Source: Kistimonas asteriae
GTDB taxonomy: Bacteria > Pseudomonadota > Gammaproteobacteria > Pseudomonadales > Endozoicomonadaceae
Assembly: GCF_018263925.1 (NCBI RefSeq)
Contig: NZ_JAEVHF010000001.1
Location: 186,001 to 250,000, forward strand
DNA: 64,000 nucleotides
Reading direction: 5' to 3'
Shown piece after piece: positions 25,293 through 35,731 of this stretch. Under the pieces are notes generated by a model. It did not search any database. It was not told the origin of the DNA and saw only the letters and a program-made list of their open reading frames with translations. The position numbers and the translations under genes were made by a program. The stretch's first letter is position 1. The number at the start of each line of letters is the position of its first letter.

Positions 25293-28205
25293 ATGGCAAC
25301 ATTCGTTTCTGGACAACGCTGGATCAGTGATACAGAGATCGAACAGGGGCTTGGCACCATTCTTACCATTGAGGCGCGAACGGTTACGCTACTCTACCCC
25401 GCCACTGGTGAAACCCGTGTTTATCGACTGGAAAACTGTCCGCTGACCCGCGTTATGTTCGCGGTGGGCGATACCGTTGAAAGTCATGAAGGCTGGTCAC
25501 TCACCGTTATTGGCGTCAGGGAAGAAAACGGCCTAGTCACTTATACCGGTACGCTCGACAATGGTGAGCAACGGGACCTCCCCGAGTCCTGTCTCAGCAA
25601 TTTTATTGAATTTAACAAGCCGCAGGATCGTCTGCTGGCGGGTCAGATTGACCTGAACAGCAATTTTTCGCTGCGTTACCAGACGCTCTGTCACTTCAAT
25701 CGGGTCATTCAGTCACCCTTGCTGGGTTTGACTGGCGCTCGTGCCAGCCTGATTCCCCATCAGCTGCATATCGCGAATGAAGTGGGCAATCGCTTTGCCC
25801 CCCGGGTGCTGCTGGCAGATGAAGTGGGTCTTGGTAAAACCATCGAAGCCGGTCTTGTCCTGAGTCAGCAGCTGCTGACCGGTCAGGCTAAGCGCGTGCT
25901 GATTGTCGTTCCGGAACCTCTGGTTCACCAGTGGCTGGTCGAAATGCTGCGGCGTTTCCACCTGCGCTTCAGTGTGTTCGATGCAGAACGCTGCCGCAAT
26001 GCAGATGGCGACAATCCGTTCAGCAGTGAACAGCTGATTCTCACCAGTCTGGAATTCCTGCGTGATCATCCGGAGCATCAGGAGCAGGTCGTTGACGCTG
26101 GCTGGGATCTCCTCGTGGTCGATGAAGCCCATCACCTGCTGTGGACAGAGTCCGAGGGTGGCAGCCCGGAATACCAACTGGTCGAAATACTGGCAAACAG
26201 CACTCCCAGCGTACTGCTGCTGACAGCAACACCGGAACAGCTGGGTGTGGAAAGTCACTTTGCCCGATTGCGACTACTGGATCCGGATCGTTTCCATGAC
26301 CTGGAGCAGTTCCGTCAGGAGTCCGCCGGGTATGAGCCACTGGCCAAAGCCGTACAGCAATTGCTGGAAGCCGAGCAACTTCCCACCGAGCAGGCAGAGG
26401 TTATTGCCTCACTGGTGGGTGAAGAAGCGCAGCCACTGCTGGATATCCTGACGGCTGAAAGTCGGGAAGAGGAAGCCTACGATCAGGCAAAAGAGCAATT
26501 GATTCGTCTGTTGCTGGACCGCCATGGTACAGGCCGCATCCTGTTCAGGAATACGCGAGCCTCTGTCCCCGGTTTTCCTGGTCGTGTCGTGCAGGGATAT
26601 CCACAGCCACTGCCGGAGCTGTACCAGATTGCGCTGGAAGAGTCCCGGGAAACCGAGCATCAGTTCAGGCATCAGCTGTTTCCGGAGCTGGCCTACCAGA
26701 CCAACATCAAGGTTGATGATATGGATCCCTGGTGGAAGGTCGACCCTCGGGTCGAATGGCTTGCCAACCTCCTGAAGCTGTTGAAAAAGGAGAAAGTACT
26801 GGTTATCTGCGCCAACGCCACCACCGCCATGGATCTGGAAGCGGCTTTGCGCATTACGTCAGGCGCCCAGGCATCGGTGTTTCATGAAGGCATGTCCATC
26901 ATTGAGCGTGACCGTGCCGCCGCCTGGTTTGCGGATGAAGACTATGGCGCCCAGCTGCTGATCTGTTCCGAGATTGGCAGTGAAGGCCGTAACTTCCAGT
27001 TTGCCCATCACCTGGTGCTGTTTGACCTGCCCTTCAACCCGGACCTGCTCGAACAGCGCATTGGCCGGCTCGACCGGATTGGACAATCTGAAACCATTCG
27101 CATTCATGTGCCTTACCTGGAAGGTACCGGTCAGGCTCGCCTGTTTCACTGGTACCAGGAAGGACTGGACGCCTTTGCTGACACCTGTCCTGCCGGTAGC
27201 GTCGTTTTCACCCAGCTGGGCGAAGAACTCACCGAATGGGTCAGCCAAATAGCGACAAACGAAACCGATGAAACCGGCGAAGCAAGCAGTCATGAGCTGA
27301 TCAGCAAAACCCTGGCGCTCAACACAGAGATAGCCGGAAACCTGCGTCAGGGACGAGACCGTCTGCTTGAACTCAACTCCCGTGGTGCCGGTAGCAGTCA
27401 TGATCTGGCCGCCGAGATTCGAAAACAGGATACACCAAAGGTTCTTCGAAACTACCTGGAACGGCTGATGGAAGGATTCGGCCTGGAAACCGAAGATCAC
27501 TCCAAACACTGCCTGATCGTTCGACCGGGCAGCCACATGACAGTATCGAGCTACCCTGCTGTGCCTGTTGATGGGACAACCATTACCTTCAACCGCGACA
27601 CCGCACTGGCACGCGAGGACATGCAGTTTGTCACTTGGGAACACCCCATGGTGCGTGAAGGCATGGAGATGCTGCTGACCAGCGAGACCGGTAATACGTC
27701 GGTAGCACTGATCAAGAACAAGGCGCTGAAACCCGGCACCATGCTGATGGAAGCGGTCTTTGTGGTTGAAGCCGGCGGTGACAGGAAACTGCAACTGCAC
27801 CGGTTCCTGCCACCCACGGTGATTCGCACACTGATTGACCCCAACCTGAATAATCTGGCAGACAAAGTCAGCTTTGAGGGACTGGACAGTCAGCTGCAGA
27901 AGCTCAAGACCACCATGGCTCGCAAGGTTGTCAAAGCGCAACGCGAACCTATCCTGAAAATGGTCAACAAGGCGGAAGATTTCGCCCGTACCCGCGTGGC
28001 GGATATTATCAATGAGGCTTGCCAGGAATTGATTCAGTCGGTCACACGGGAAATCCGGCGACTTGCTGCATTAAAGGCGGTTAACCCAAATATCCGGGAT
28101 GAGGAAATTGAATTCCTGAAACAACAGGCGGCCATTGGCCACCAGTGCCTGCAAAAGGCGCAGCTGCGTCTGGACGGCATTCGATTGATCTTCGCGGCGC
28201 AATAG
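25293..28205 (+). CDS. rapA: RNA polymerase-associated ATPase RapA
   Basis: A 970-residue Swi2/Snf2 ATPase that binds RNA polymerase and promotes its recycling. The length equals that of E. coli RapA (968). Order: N-terminal Tudor-like domains (about 1-110), ATPase lobe 1 with Walker A DEVGLGKT (176-183) and DEAH at 277-280, lobe 2 with SEIGSEGRNFQ and motif VI QRIGRLDRIGQ (about 588-598), spacer, and the C-terminal RapA_C domain. All helicase motifs look intact. The gene stands alone between terminator-like hairpins. Confidence 0.97.
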   Translation: MATFVSGQRWISDTEIEQGLGTILTIEARTVTLLYPATGETRVYRLENCPLTRVMFAVGDTVESHEGWSLTVIGVREENGLVTYTGTLDNGEQRDLPESCLSNFIEFNKPQDRLLAGQIDLNSNFSLRYQTLCHFNRVIQSPLLGLTGARASLIPHQLHIANEVGNRFAPRVLLADEVGLGKTIEAGLVLSQQLLTGQAKRVLIVVPEPLVHQWLVEMLRRFHLRFSVFDAERCRNADGDNPFSSEQLILTSLEFLRDHPEHQEQVVDAGWDLLVVDEAHHLLWTESEGGSPEYQLVEILANSTPSVLLLTATPEQLGVESHFARLRLLDPDRFHDLEQFRQESAGYEPLAKAVQQLLEAEQLPTEQAEVIASLVGEEAQPLLDILTAESREEEAYDQAKEQLIRLLLDRHGTGRILFRNTRASVPGFPGRVVQGYPQPLPELYQIALEESRETEHQFRHQLFPELAYQTNIKVDDMDPWWKVDPRVEWLANLLKLLKKEKVLVICANATTAMDLEAALRITSGAQASVFHEGMSIIERDRAAAWFADEDYGAQLLICSEIGSEGRNFQFAHHLVLFDLPFNPDLLEQRIGRLDRIGQSETIRIHVPYLEGTGQARLFHWYQEGLDAFADTCPAGSVVFTQLGEELTEWVSQIATNETDETGEASSHELISKTLALNTEIAGNLRQGRDRLLELNSRGAGSSHDLAAEIRKQDTPKVLRNYLERLMEGFGLETEDHSKHCLIVRPGSHMTVSSYPAVPVDGTTITFNRDTALAREDMQFVTWEHPMVREGMEMLLTSETGNTSVALIKNKALKPGTMLMEAVFVVEAGGDRKLQLHRFLPPTVIRTLIDPNLNNLADKVSFEGLDSQLQKLKTTMARKVVKAQREPILKMVNKAEDFARTRVADIINEACQELIQSVTREIRRLAALKAVNPNIRDEEIEFLKQQAAIGHQCLQKAQLRLDGIRLIFAAQ

Positions 28206-28216
28206 TAAGTAACAGT

Positions 28217-28265
28217 CTCTCGGATTGGGTCTGCTCAGAGCATGAGCCCCTGCCCAATTCGAGAG
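28217..28265 (+). terminator. Nested hairpin after rapA
   Basis: An outer 13-bp stem (CTCTCGGATTGGG and CCCAATTCGAGAG, one G-T pair) encloses an inner 5-bp stem GCTCA/TGAGC. It starts 11 bases after the rapA stop. No T run follows. It may be a 3'-end processing or stability element. Confidence 0.45.
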
Positions 28266-28469
28266 GTATCTACCTACAAAACCCTGCATAACAGACACTC
28301 TTCCCCACCCCTAAAAAAAACGAATAACACCCAGCCCCCCCCTTCCTCCTTATCGTTTGCTCAGTTTTTATCCATCCTATTTCGGAGAGGGCAATAGTGC
28401 TTGCCACTCACTATCACAATCTCTAACCTAGCTCTAAGATGCCTGCACGCATGATCACCGGTAACTGCC

Positions 28470-29312
28470 ATGACCAGCACGATTACACCCCATACTGTAA
28501 GCCCTTGCTTTCAGCTGAAAGGAAGCATGGTCACGCTGATGACCCTGGAGTTGTTTCACTTCAGCGAGATTGAATTTCGCGCCCAGCTTCAGACTCTGGT
28601 TGCACAGGCACCACGCTTCTTTGAAAACACCCCTGTCGTACTGGCTCTGGAACGCCTGAGCAATAACAGCAGCACACCGGACTTTGACCATATCCGTTCT
28701 CTCTGTGCCGGGTTTGGCATTAACATTTTTGCTATCCGCGGGGGCAACCATGCACTTCAGCAGGCGGCAGCCAATGCAGGGCTGGCCTGTCTGCCCGCGC
28801 AAAAAGGCAATACCGTCAAACGCAAGCTGGACCCAACCTCTCCACCCGCCAAGGAAATACCGTCAGCCAGTATCCTGCCTATGACACAGGCTGAACTTCC
28901 CCTGGATCAGAAACCTGAGGAAGGGACACCCGCATCAGACCAGAAAACAGCCGGAAACAATTCATCACAGCAACCTGAAAAAGCTTCACCGACGACCCGT
29001 ATCATCACCCATCCCGTACGCTCTGGTCAGCAAATTTATCACCCTGGTGAACTGATCATACTGGCGCCCGTCGGTGCAGGGGCAGAAATTCTCGCGGACG
29101 GCAACATTCACGTTTATGGCCCCCTGAGAGGTCGTGCACTGGCCGGTGTTAATGGCAACAACAAAGCCCATATTTTCTGTCAGCATTTCGAGGCCGAACT
29201 GATTTCCATCAATGGCCGCTTCAAGCCGGCAGGTACAATAGATGAGAAATACTGGAAATCGGCCGTTCACGCCTGGCTGGATGAAGACAATCTCTGCTTT
29301 GAAGCACTGTGA
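28470..29312 (+). CDS. minC: Septum-site inhibitor MinC
   Basis: A 280-residue inhibitor of FtsZ assembly that works with MinD at the cell poles. The N-terminal domain covers about residues 1-100. The C-terminal beta-helix (about 180-280) has HPVRSGQQIYHPGELIIL, GAEILADGNIHVYG and LRGRALAGVNGN. The linker between them (about 110-175) is long and rich in Pro, Ser, Gln and Thr, which makes the protein larger than the 231-residue E. coli form. First gene of minCDE; 178 bp separate it from minD. Confidence 0.95.
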   Translation: MTSTITPHTVSPCFQLKGSMVTLMTLELFHFSEIEFRAQLQTLVAQAPRFFENTPVVLALERLSNNSSTPDFDHIRSLCAGFGINIFAIRGGNHALQQAAANAGLACLPAQKGNTVKRKLDPTSPPAKEIPSASILPMTQAELPLDQKPEEGTPASDQKTAGNNSSQQPEKASPTTRIITHPVRSGQQIYHPGELIILAPVGAGAEILADGNIHVYGPLRGRALAGVNGNNKAHIFCQHFEAELISINGRFKPAGTIDEKYWKSAVHAWLDEDNLCFEAL

Positions 29313-29490
29313 TACGAAGCTGACTTCGGCTTTCCAGACTGACGCTCCGCGCCAAAAATAGATACAATGACGCCGTGGTGCCACTGCCATGAGATCCGGG
29401 CACAGTTTCAGTCGCGACCACTGATTGTACAAGAATAAATCAGTCGTCTATTACCTGTACCCATGTAGTTTGTTTGTAAGGGATGATTCA

Positions 29491-30303
29491 TTGGCCAAGA
29501 TAATTGTTGTCACATCAGGCAAGGGAGGCGTGGGCAAAACGACATCCAGTGCCGCCTTCTCTACCGGCCTGGCCATGCAGGGTCACAAGACCGTTGTGAT
29601 TGATTTCGATATCGGTCTGCGCAACCTGGACCTGGTCATGGGGTGTGAGCGTCGTGTCGTCTATGACTTTGTCAACGTCATCAATGGCGAAGCCGCGCTG
29701 CACCAAGCCTTGATCAAAGATAAACATACCGACAACCTCTACGTCCTACCCGCGTCCCAGACCCGGGACAAGGACGCGCTGACACTTGAGGGGGTTGAAG
29801 CCATTCTTAACCAGCTCAAGGAAGACTTTGACTACATTGTCTGTGATTCCCCGGCAGGTATTGAGAAAGGCGCACTGATGGCACTCTATTTTGCCGATGA
29901 AGCCATTATTACGACCAACCCGGAAGTCTCTTCCGTCAGGGACTCTGACCGCATCCTGGGCATTCTGCACAGCAAATCCCGTCGGGCCGAACAGAACCTT
30001 GAACCGGTCAAGGAACACCTGCTACTCACCCGCTACGATCCCGAACGGGTCATCAAGGGTGAGATGCTGAGCGTGGACGATGTCAGAGACATCCTGGCCA
30101 TCCCCCTGCTGGGTGTTGTGCCGGAATCCATGGCCGTCCTGAAAGCCTCCAACCAGGGGCAGCCAGTCATTCTGCAAGATGATAGCGACGCCGGACAGGC
30201 ATACAATGATATCGTCAGCCGTTTTCTTGGCAAGGATCTGCCTCACCGCTTCCTTGATATCCGGAAAAAAGGCCTGCTGGAACGGATGTTTGGGGGACGC
30301 TAA
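29491..30303 (+). CDS. minD: Septum-site determining ATPase MinD
   Basis: A 270-residue membrane-cycling ATPase of the Min oscillator. The deviant Walker A KGGVGKTT spans residues 11-18. The [16 protein letters not shown] block, [12 protein letters not shown] and the C-terminal amphipathic membrane helix [11 protein letters not shown] are complete. The frame is open to 29425, but TTG at 29491 preceded by AAGGGA gives the exact family N-terminus ([12 protein letters not shown]). The stop overlaps the minE start (TAATG). Confidence 0.96.
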   Translation: MAKIIVVTSGKGGVGKTTSSAAFSTGLAMQGHKTVVIDFDIGLRNLDLVMGCERRVVYDFVNVINGEAALHQALIKDKHTDNLYVLPASQTRDKDALTLEGVEAILNQLKEDFDYIVCDSPAGIEKGALMALYFADEAIITTNPEVSSVRDSDRILGILHSKSRRAEQNLEPVKEHLLLTRYDPERVIKGEMLSVDDVRDILAIPLLGVVPESMAVLKASNQGQPVILQDDSDAGQAYNDIVSRFLGKDLPHRFLDIRKKGLLERMFGGR

Positions 30304-30572
30304 TGAGCCTGTTTGACCTTTTCCAGAACAAGGAGAAAAAATCCTCGGCCTCTGTCGCCCGGGAACGACTGCAGATAATCGTCGCCCATGAGCGTGCAGG
30401 TCGGGACAGTCCCGACTACCTGCCGGCCATGAAGCAGGATATTCTCAACGTCATCAGAAAATACGTAGCGGTGGAAAATGAGGATGTCAGTATCCAATTC
30501 GACACTCGCGAAGAAGTCTCTATCCTGGAGCTCAATGTGACCCTGCCAGAATCATTACCTGGCACGAAATAA
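30303..30572 (+). CDS. minE: Cell division topological specificity factor MinE
   Basis: An 89-residue protein that stimulates MinD ATPase and drives the pole-to-pole oscillation. The N-terminal membrane-targeting helix [12 protein letters not shown], the MinD-contact helix [16 protein letters not shown] and the dimer-forming C-terminus are typical. Its ATG overlaps the minD stop by one base, so the two are translationally coupled. Confidence 0.96.
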   Translation: MSLFDLFQNKEKKSSASVARERLQIIVAHERAGRDSPDYLPAMKQDILNVIRKYVAVENEDVSIQFDTREEVSILELNVTLPESLPGTK

Positions 30573-30594
30573 CTTCATTCCGCTACAGGCCACT

Positions 30595-30633
30595 GGTATT
30601 CTGTCAGGCATTCACTCTGCCTGACAGAATACC
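30595..30633. repeat. Perfect 16-bp inverted repeat abutting the apeB start codon
   Basis: Left arm GGTATTCTGTCAGGCA (30595-30610), 7-base loop, right arm an exact reverse complement (30618-30633). It ends one base before the apeB ATG, and no T run follows. In RNA it would be a very stable hairpin covering the ribosome-binding region. In DNA it could be an operator. Confidence 0.85.
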
Positions 30634-30634
30634 C

Positions 30635-31954
30635 ATGACAAAGCACACCTTCGACCGGAATACCTTCAATCAAAAACTGCTGACCTTTCTGGATCAATCG
30701 CCGACGCCATTCCATGCCACCCGGGAGATAGCGCGTCAGCTGGACAATGCCGGCTTTACGGCACTCAACGAACGCGATGCCTGGCAGTTGGCCCCTGGCA
30801 AAAAGTACTACACCATCCGCAACGGCTCCTCCATTATTGCCTTTACAACAGGCACAGGGAATTATGCGGAACAGGGATTTCGCATGGTCGGCGCGCATAC
30901 TGACAGCCCGTGCCTGAAGGTAAAACCCAATCCTACGTTACAGGAAAAAGGCTGCTATCAACTGAGTGTCGAGGTCTATGGTGGTGCATTGCTGAACCCC
31001 TGGTTTGACCGCGATTTATCACTGGCCGGGCGAGTGACCTGGGCTGACCCACAGGGTCAGCTACACAGCTCCCTGATCGATTTTCGCGACCCTATTGCCA
31101 TCATCCCCAACCTGGCGATCCATCTTGATCGGGAAGCGAACACCACTCATCCCGTCAATCCACAGAAAGATATCCCCCCTATTCTGTCTCTGCTGAAAAA
31201 TGACGAAAAGATCGATTTCATGCAGCAGCTGACGAATCGCCTGAAAGCTGAGGAGCCGTCCAGCCAACCAGCGGAAATACTGGATTATGAGCTATTTTTC
31301 TACGACACACAGAAAGCTGCCATCATCGGAATGGAACAGGACTTCATCGCCTCTGCCAGACTGGACAACCTGCTGAGCTGCTTTACGGGTCTGCAGGCCC
31401 TGCTTGCAGCCGACAGCGAATCTCCCTGCTTGCTGGTCTGCAATGACCATGAGGAAGTGGGCAGCCAATCCGCCACTGGCGCACAGGGGCCGTTTCTGAA
31501 AAATGTACTCGAACGCATTATCGGTACAGGTGAACCACTGACCCGCACCATGCAACGCTCCATACTCATTTCGGCAGACAACGCCCATGCCGTTCACCCG
31601 AATTACGCCGACAAGCATGATGGCAACCACAGCCCGATAATGAACCAGGGGCCGGTTATCAAGATCAACGCCAACCAGCGTTACGCCACCACGAGCGAAA
31701 CCAGCGCACTGTTCAGACATCTCTGCCAGAAGGCCAATGTACCGGTACAGAGCTTTGTGGCCAGAACCGATATGGGCTGCGGCAGCACCATCGGCCCGCT
31801 CACAGCAGCAGAACTGGGCGTGATGACGCTGGATGTCGGTCTTCCGACGCTGGCCATGCACTCCATCAGGGAACTCGCCGGCACAGAAGATGCCACCAAC
31901 ATGGCTAACCTGCTAACGCATTTCTACAGCGAAGAAAACCTGACCATTCTTTAA
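30635..31954 (+). CDS. apeB: M18 family aminopeptidase 2
   Basis: A 439-residue cytoplasmic metallo-aminopeptidase of the aspartyl/M18 family. The two-zinc site residues lie in GAHTDSP, SARLDNL, DHEEVGS, SADNAHA and [14 protein letters not shown] near residue 24 and [13 protein letters not shown] are family-typical and the length is normal. No ribosome-binding site is visible; a perfect 16-bp inverted repeat occupies the whole region in front of the ATG. No alternative ATG lies in the conserved N-terminal part. It lies 62 bp after minE on the same strand. Confidence 0.95.
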   Translation: MTKHTFDRNTFNQKLLTFLDQSPTPFHATREIARQLDNAGFTALNERDAWQLAPGKKYYTIRNGSSIIAFTTGTGNYAEQGFRMVGAHTDSPCLKVKPNPTLQEKGCYQLSVEVYGGALLNPWFDRDLSLAGRVTWADPQGQLHSSLIDFRDPIAIIPNLAIHLDREANTTHPVNPQKDIPPILSLLKNDEKIDFMQQLTNRLKAEEPSSQPAEILDYELFFYDTQKAAIIGMEQDFIASARLDNLLSCFTGLQALLAADSESPCLLVCNDHEEVGSQSATGAQGPFLKNVLERIIGTGEPLTRTMQRSILISADNAHAVHPNYADKHDGNHSPIMNQGPVIKINANQRYATTSETSALFRHLCQKANVPVQSFVARTDMGCGSTIGPLTAAELGVMTLDVGLPTLAMHSIRELAGTEDATNMANLLTHFYSEENLTIL

Positions 31955-32305
31955 ACCTGGCCGGGCAGAACCACACGGGTTTTGCCCCATTACCACCTCC
32001 CGGCATGACGTATGAATCAAGCCGTCCTATCCTGAAAACATAACGCAGGCAACCTGATCACCCCTTGGCATAGCGGGCTGCACGTGCAGTAGCAAATGCA
32101 GCTGTGGCGCGGCAAAAGGCAAAACTATCGCTTTCCCTGCCGCGACAGTTGTAGGTATCATGCTTGAGACGTCTGTAAAAAGGCTGAGTAGACGGCCGAT
32201 TACCCAGAAACAGCCATCAGCGGGCTGGGTAGAAAAAGGAGTTGTCACCCATGCCGGTTATCCATAACACGCCAGGCAGACACTGATAAGAGAGCGAACC
32301 ATCTG
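31955..32305. other. 351-bp gap between apeB and prc
   Basis: No convincing gene. A 10-bp stem with one G-T pair at 31963-31987 lies just past the apeB stop and lacks a T run, so it is a weak terminator candidate. A 12-bp palindrome CTGCACGTGCAG sits at 32078-32089 and could bind a dimeric regulator. The prc promoter is presumably within the last 150 bp. Confidence 0.45.
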
Positions 32306-34453
32306 ATGCATTTTAAGGCCCGAACTGCCCGTCTGAATCTGTTTTTTGTCCTGCTGTTGTCATTATCATCGACATTGGCTTTCGCCAAGGATAGCGAGAA
32401 TAGTCATGTCGATACGGATAAACTGCTCGAACAGCAGCTTGATGTTCTCAAGCCAACGCTGAACCAGGCTATTGCCAGTGTCAATGTCGTGCAGCTACTG
32501 CAACGAAACTCCTACGAAAAAATCACCATCGACAACAACAGTTCAGACAAAATTTTCCAAAGCTATCTGGACACACTGGATCGCAATCGCAGTTTCTTCT
32601 TAGCCTCTGACATTAAAGAATTCGAACCTTACAGGAACGAACTCGACAGCGCACTGAAAAGCGGCAACCTGAAACCCGCTTTTGATATTTTCAACCGCTA
32701 CATGCAGCGCAGCGAAGAACGCATCCGATTTGCCCTGAAGTATCTGGAAGCCGGGCTGAACAACATCGATTTCAACAAGAAAGAATCACTGACGATCGAT
32801 CGTGAAAAATCCCCCTGGCTTGCCGATCGCAAGGCACAGGAAGATCTCTGGCGGCGTCAGCTGAAAGACAGCGTTCTGAACATGAAGCTGAACGAGAAGC
32901 CGCTGAAAGAGATCCAGGAGCTGCTTCACAAGCGCTACACCAATCAGCTGCGCCGCCTCCATCAGACCCGTAACGAGGATGCTTTCCAGCTTTACCTGAA
33001 TGCATTCACGCAGCTCTATGATCCACATACCCAATACTTTTCCCCTCAGCGTGCCGAAACCTTTGATATCAATATGAGCCTGTCACTGGAAGGCATTGGG
33101 GCGGTACTCCAGTCAGAGGATGAATACACCAAAGTCGTCAGTATTGTACCAGCCGGGCCGGCAGACAAAGCTGGGCAACTGAAGCCTGGTGATCGCATCA
33201 TTGCAGTGTCTCAGGGTGAGAATGGCAAGTTCGAAGATGTGGTCGGTATGCGTCTGGACGAAGTCGTTAAACTGATCCGCGGCCCCAAGGGCACCCAGGT
33301 GAAACTGGAGACCATCCCATCCACCAGCAAGGATGGCAAGACCCGCATTTACCCCATCACCAGGGACAAGGTAAAACTGGAAGAACAATCCGCCCAAAAA
33401 GAAATTGTGACCATCAAGCAGGGTGACAGAGATTACCGTATTGGCGTAATTGAGATCCCAGCCTTTTACATCGATTTCAAAGCCGCCCAGGCTGGTGATC
33501 CTGATTACAAGAGCACAACACGGGATGTGCGCAAACTGCTCAAAGAACTCAACAAAGAGAACATTGACGGCTTGATTATCGACCTGCGCAGCAATGGAGG
33601 TGGATCACTTCAGGAAGCTAACCAGCTCAGCGGCCTGTTTATCAATGACGGTCCAACCGTTGTTGTTCGTGACAGCCGGGGACGCACCGAGCCTCAGCAG
33701 GATCCTGACCCTGAAGAGGTCTACCACGGCCCCATGGCGGTCATGATCAACCGACTGAGCGCCTCGGCGTCAGAGATTTTTGCCGGCGCCATGCAGGACT
33801 ACCAGCGCGCTGTCATCATTGGCAGCCAGAGCTTTGGTAAAGGCACTGTCCAGACCATCCAACCGCTCAACCACGGCCAGCTGAAACTGACCGTCGCAAA
33901 ATTCTACCGCGTCTCCGGGCAGAGCACCCAGAATCGGGGGGTCATCCCGGACATCAGCTTCCCCTCCCTGTTCAATAAGGAAGATATCGGCGAAAGCGCA
34001 TTACCCAATGCCCTGCCCTGGGATGAAATCAACCCAGCCAAGTTCAAGGCGTTTGATCCGCTGACCCCGTTCATGCCCGCTTTGCGCGAACGGCATAACA
34101 AACGCATCAGTAACAACCCTGACTTCCTCTATCTCAAGGACTTGAAGACCTTCCAGCAGCGTTATGACAGCAAAAACAGCATTACGCTCAACGAGAAGGA
34201 GCGCCGTAACGAAACAGAGGCTATGCGCAAAGAGCGACTCCGCCTTGAAAACCAACTGCGCAAGGCAAAGGAAAAACCGGTTTACAAGAGCCTTGAAGAG
34301 TTAGAGGAAGCGCAAAACGCCAACGTCTCCCAATACGGCAAACGTGAGGATGACAAGCCCGAGGAAGATGCCCTGCTGATGGAAAGTGGGAATATTCTGG
34401 CTGACATGATCGAACTGTCCTCCCGCTATATCGCAGATAGCGCCAAGCAATAA
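32306..34453 (+). CDS. prc: Tail-specific periplasmic protease Prc (Tsp)
   Basis: A 715-residue exported C-terminal processing protease. The N-terminal signal peptide ends around LAFA. An alpha-helical N-terminal part is followed by a PDZ domain (about 255-340) with LEGIGAVLQ and GQLKPGDRIIAV. The S41 protease domain has the Ser/Lys dyad S487 (in SASASEIFAG) and K512 (in SFGKGTVQ). A long Lys/Glu-rich C-terminal region follows (about 600-700). It trims tails such as those of penicillin-binding proteins and ssrA-tagged periplasmic proteins. In Pseudomonas, Prc also affects MucA stability, which is relevant to the rse genes at 48-51 kb. Confidence 0.96.
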   Translation: MHFKARTARLNLFFVLLLSLSSTLAFAKDSENSHVDTDKLLEQQLDVLKPTLNQAIASVNVVQLLQRNSYEKITIDNNSSDKIFQSYLDTLDRNRSFFLASDIKEFEPYRNELDSALKSGNLKPAFDIFNRYMQRSEERIRFALKYLEAGLNNIDFNKKESLTIDREKSPWLADRKAQEDLWRRQLKDSVLNMKLNEKPLKEIQELLHKRYTNQLRRLHQTRNEDAFQLYLNAFTQLYDPHTQYFSPQRAETFDINMSLSLEGIGAVLQSEDEYTKVVSIVPAGPADKAGQLKPGDRIIAVSQGENGKFEDVVGMRLDEVVKLIRGPKGTQVKLETIPSTSKDGKTRIYPITRDKVKLEEQSAQKEIVTIKQGDRDYRIGVIEIPAFYIDFKAAQAGDPDYKSTTRDVRKLLKELNKENIDGLIIDLRSNGGGSLQEANQLSGLFINDGPTVVVRDSRGRTEPQQDPDPEEVYHGPMAVMINRLSASASEIFAGAMQDYQRAVIIGSQSFGKGTVQTIQPLNHGQLKLTVAKFYRVSGQSTQNRGVIPDISFPSLFNKEDIGESALPNALPWDEINPAKFKAFDPLTPFMPALRERHNKRISNNPDFLYLKDLKTFQQRYDSKNSITLNEKERRNETEAMRKERLRLENQLRKAKEKPVYKSLEELEEAQNANVSQYGKREDDKPEEDALLMESGNILADMIELSSRYIADSAKQ

Positions 34454-34498
34454 CGTCCCTATGCGGCAGACAGCCCCTGTCTGCCGCAGCCTTTCTCC

Positions 34499-34849
34499 CT
34501 ATAAAACGTTCAAATCAGCCCGCATTAACGGCTGCTCACTGACATCAAAACATACCAGCTGAGGCTCTATATCAAACCATTGAGAAAAGAGGCTGTAATC
34601 ACGCGTACTTGGCCAAAGATCCTCATCTTCCACCCAGGCTTCCAGCTCATTCTCAAACAGCTGCACGGCATGTAACTTCAACCACTGGCCGAAATCGCCC
34701 TCCTGCTCCACCTCTTCGAACAGGTAAATCGAACCTTCAGCCCTGAATGCCTCAAGAGTCATTGCTTCATCCGGGTTCACTCGATTGGCCCATTCAACAA
34801 ACACGGCAGTTGGCTTCAGGGAAACCGCGGACCGATTCAACAACTTCAT
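34499..34849 (-). CDS. Conserved hypothetical protein next to prc
   Basis: A 116-residue acidic soluble protein of unknown function. It starts MKLLNRSAVSLKPTAVFVEW and contains ELEAWVEDEDLWPSTRDYSLF and QWFDIE. I recall similar short proteins beside prc in pseudomonads, but no function is known. It has no membrane segment. It is convergent with prc. Confidence 0.7.
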   Translation of the reverse strand: MKLLNRSAVSLKPTAVFVEWANRVNPDEAMTLEAFRAEGSIYLFEEVEQEGDFGQWLKLHAVQLFENELEAWVEDEDLWPSTRDYSLFSQWFDIEPQLVCFDVSEQPLMRADLNVL

Positions 34850-34988
34850 TCTGTCACCCTGTCATTCGTTCAATAACAACCATTTGGCGCGGAATAATGA
34901 CGGTTCAGCGCTGAACACGCAAACAACCAGATAATTCATCCCTTTTTTCTAGAATTAGCGCATCTTGCCGAAAACGAGGAGTAGGAGA

Positions 34989-35630
34989 ATGCGCAAAGCA
35001 CTCATCATTGTCCTGACATTTATCATGACATTACTGAATGCACCTTCGATGCTTGGCAAGGAGCACACCATTATCGTGATGCGACACGGCGAAGCCGATC
35101 ACAATATCAGCGATCGCTATAATACAAACTCTGAGCACCCTGCTTATAGTCCGTCATACCTGACCGACAACGGCAAAGAACAGGTCAAAAGCAGTGCCCG
35201 CGCAATCAACAACCTACTCGACAAAGAAGTCCGTATCGCTCTATTCGCCTCCCCCCTGCCTCGCACCGTACAAACAGCAGAAATAGTGGCCGGAGAACTC
35301 CGCATGACTCAACAAGCGATCACGACAGACAGCCGATTGATAGAAACCAATGTGGGAAATCGTGAAGGCCTGCCACATGCTCAATTCGATGACAAAGATC
35401 CCTGGTTTCCCGATGACCCCATCGCCTTTGGTGGCGAAACCACTGAACAGATTACTGCCCGATTACAGGCATTTTACGACGAGACTCTTGCAGGGAGTGA
35501 TACTGACGTCTTCATCATTGTGACCCATGGCTCTCCTGCACTGCTTTTCGCTCACTTAATACAGCCAAATGTTGCACATAGTCGCCTTGCAACGGCGGGC
35601 TTTAGCGTTTTTGTCATAAAAGACGATTAG
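34989..35630 (+). CDS. Exported histidine phosphatase family protein
   Basis: A 213-residue protein with a hydrophobic N-terminal signal (IIVLTFIMTLLNAPSMLG) followed directly by the phosphoglycerate-mutase-like catalytic motif VMRHGEADHN. The second histidine site is VTHGSPALL, and the phosphate-pocket block is ASPLPRTVQTAE. It is thus probably a periplasmic phosphohydrolase. The open frame begins with a TTG at 34965, but the ATG at 34989 follows GAGGAGTAGGAGA and gives a proper signal peptide. The substrate is unknown. Confidence 0.82.
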   Translation: MRKALIIVLTFIMTLLNAPSMLGKEHTIIVMRHGEADHNISDRYNTNSEHPAYSPSYLTDNGKEQVKSSARAINNLLDKEVRIALFASPLPRTVQTAEIVAGELRMTQQAITTDSRLIETNVGNREGLPHAQFDDKDPWFPDDPIAFGGETTEQITARLQAFYDETLAGSDTDVFIIVTHGSPALLFAHLIQPNVAHSRLATAGFSVFVIKDD

Positions 35631-35731
35631 CGTTGTTTTATTGCCTCTCTCAAGATCAATAAATGGGATTGCCTCAGCCGCCCTGATAAGGTTATCGTTT
35701 AATCAGGATCAACAATAATGAGAAGAGAAAT

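Noticed and set aside
26859..27941. A 360-codon open frame antisense to rapA
   Set aside because: It mirrors a conserved gene and its composition is that of a reverse-frame shadow; rapA motifs are intact on the plus strand.
32027..32248. A 73-codon minus-strand frame between apeB and prc
   Set aside because: No ribosome-binding site and no family resemblance; it more likely lies in the prc upstream region.
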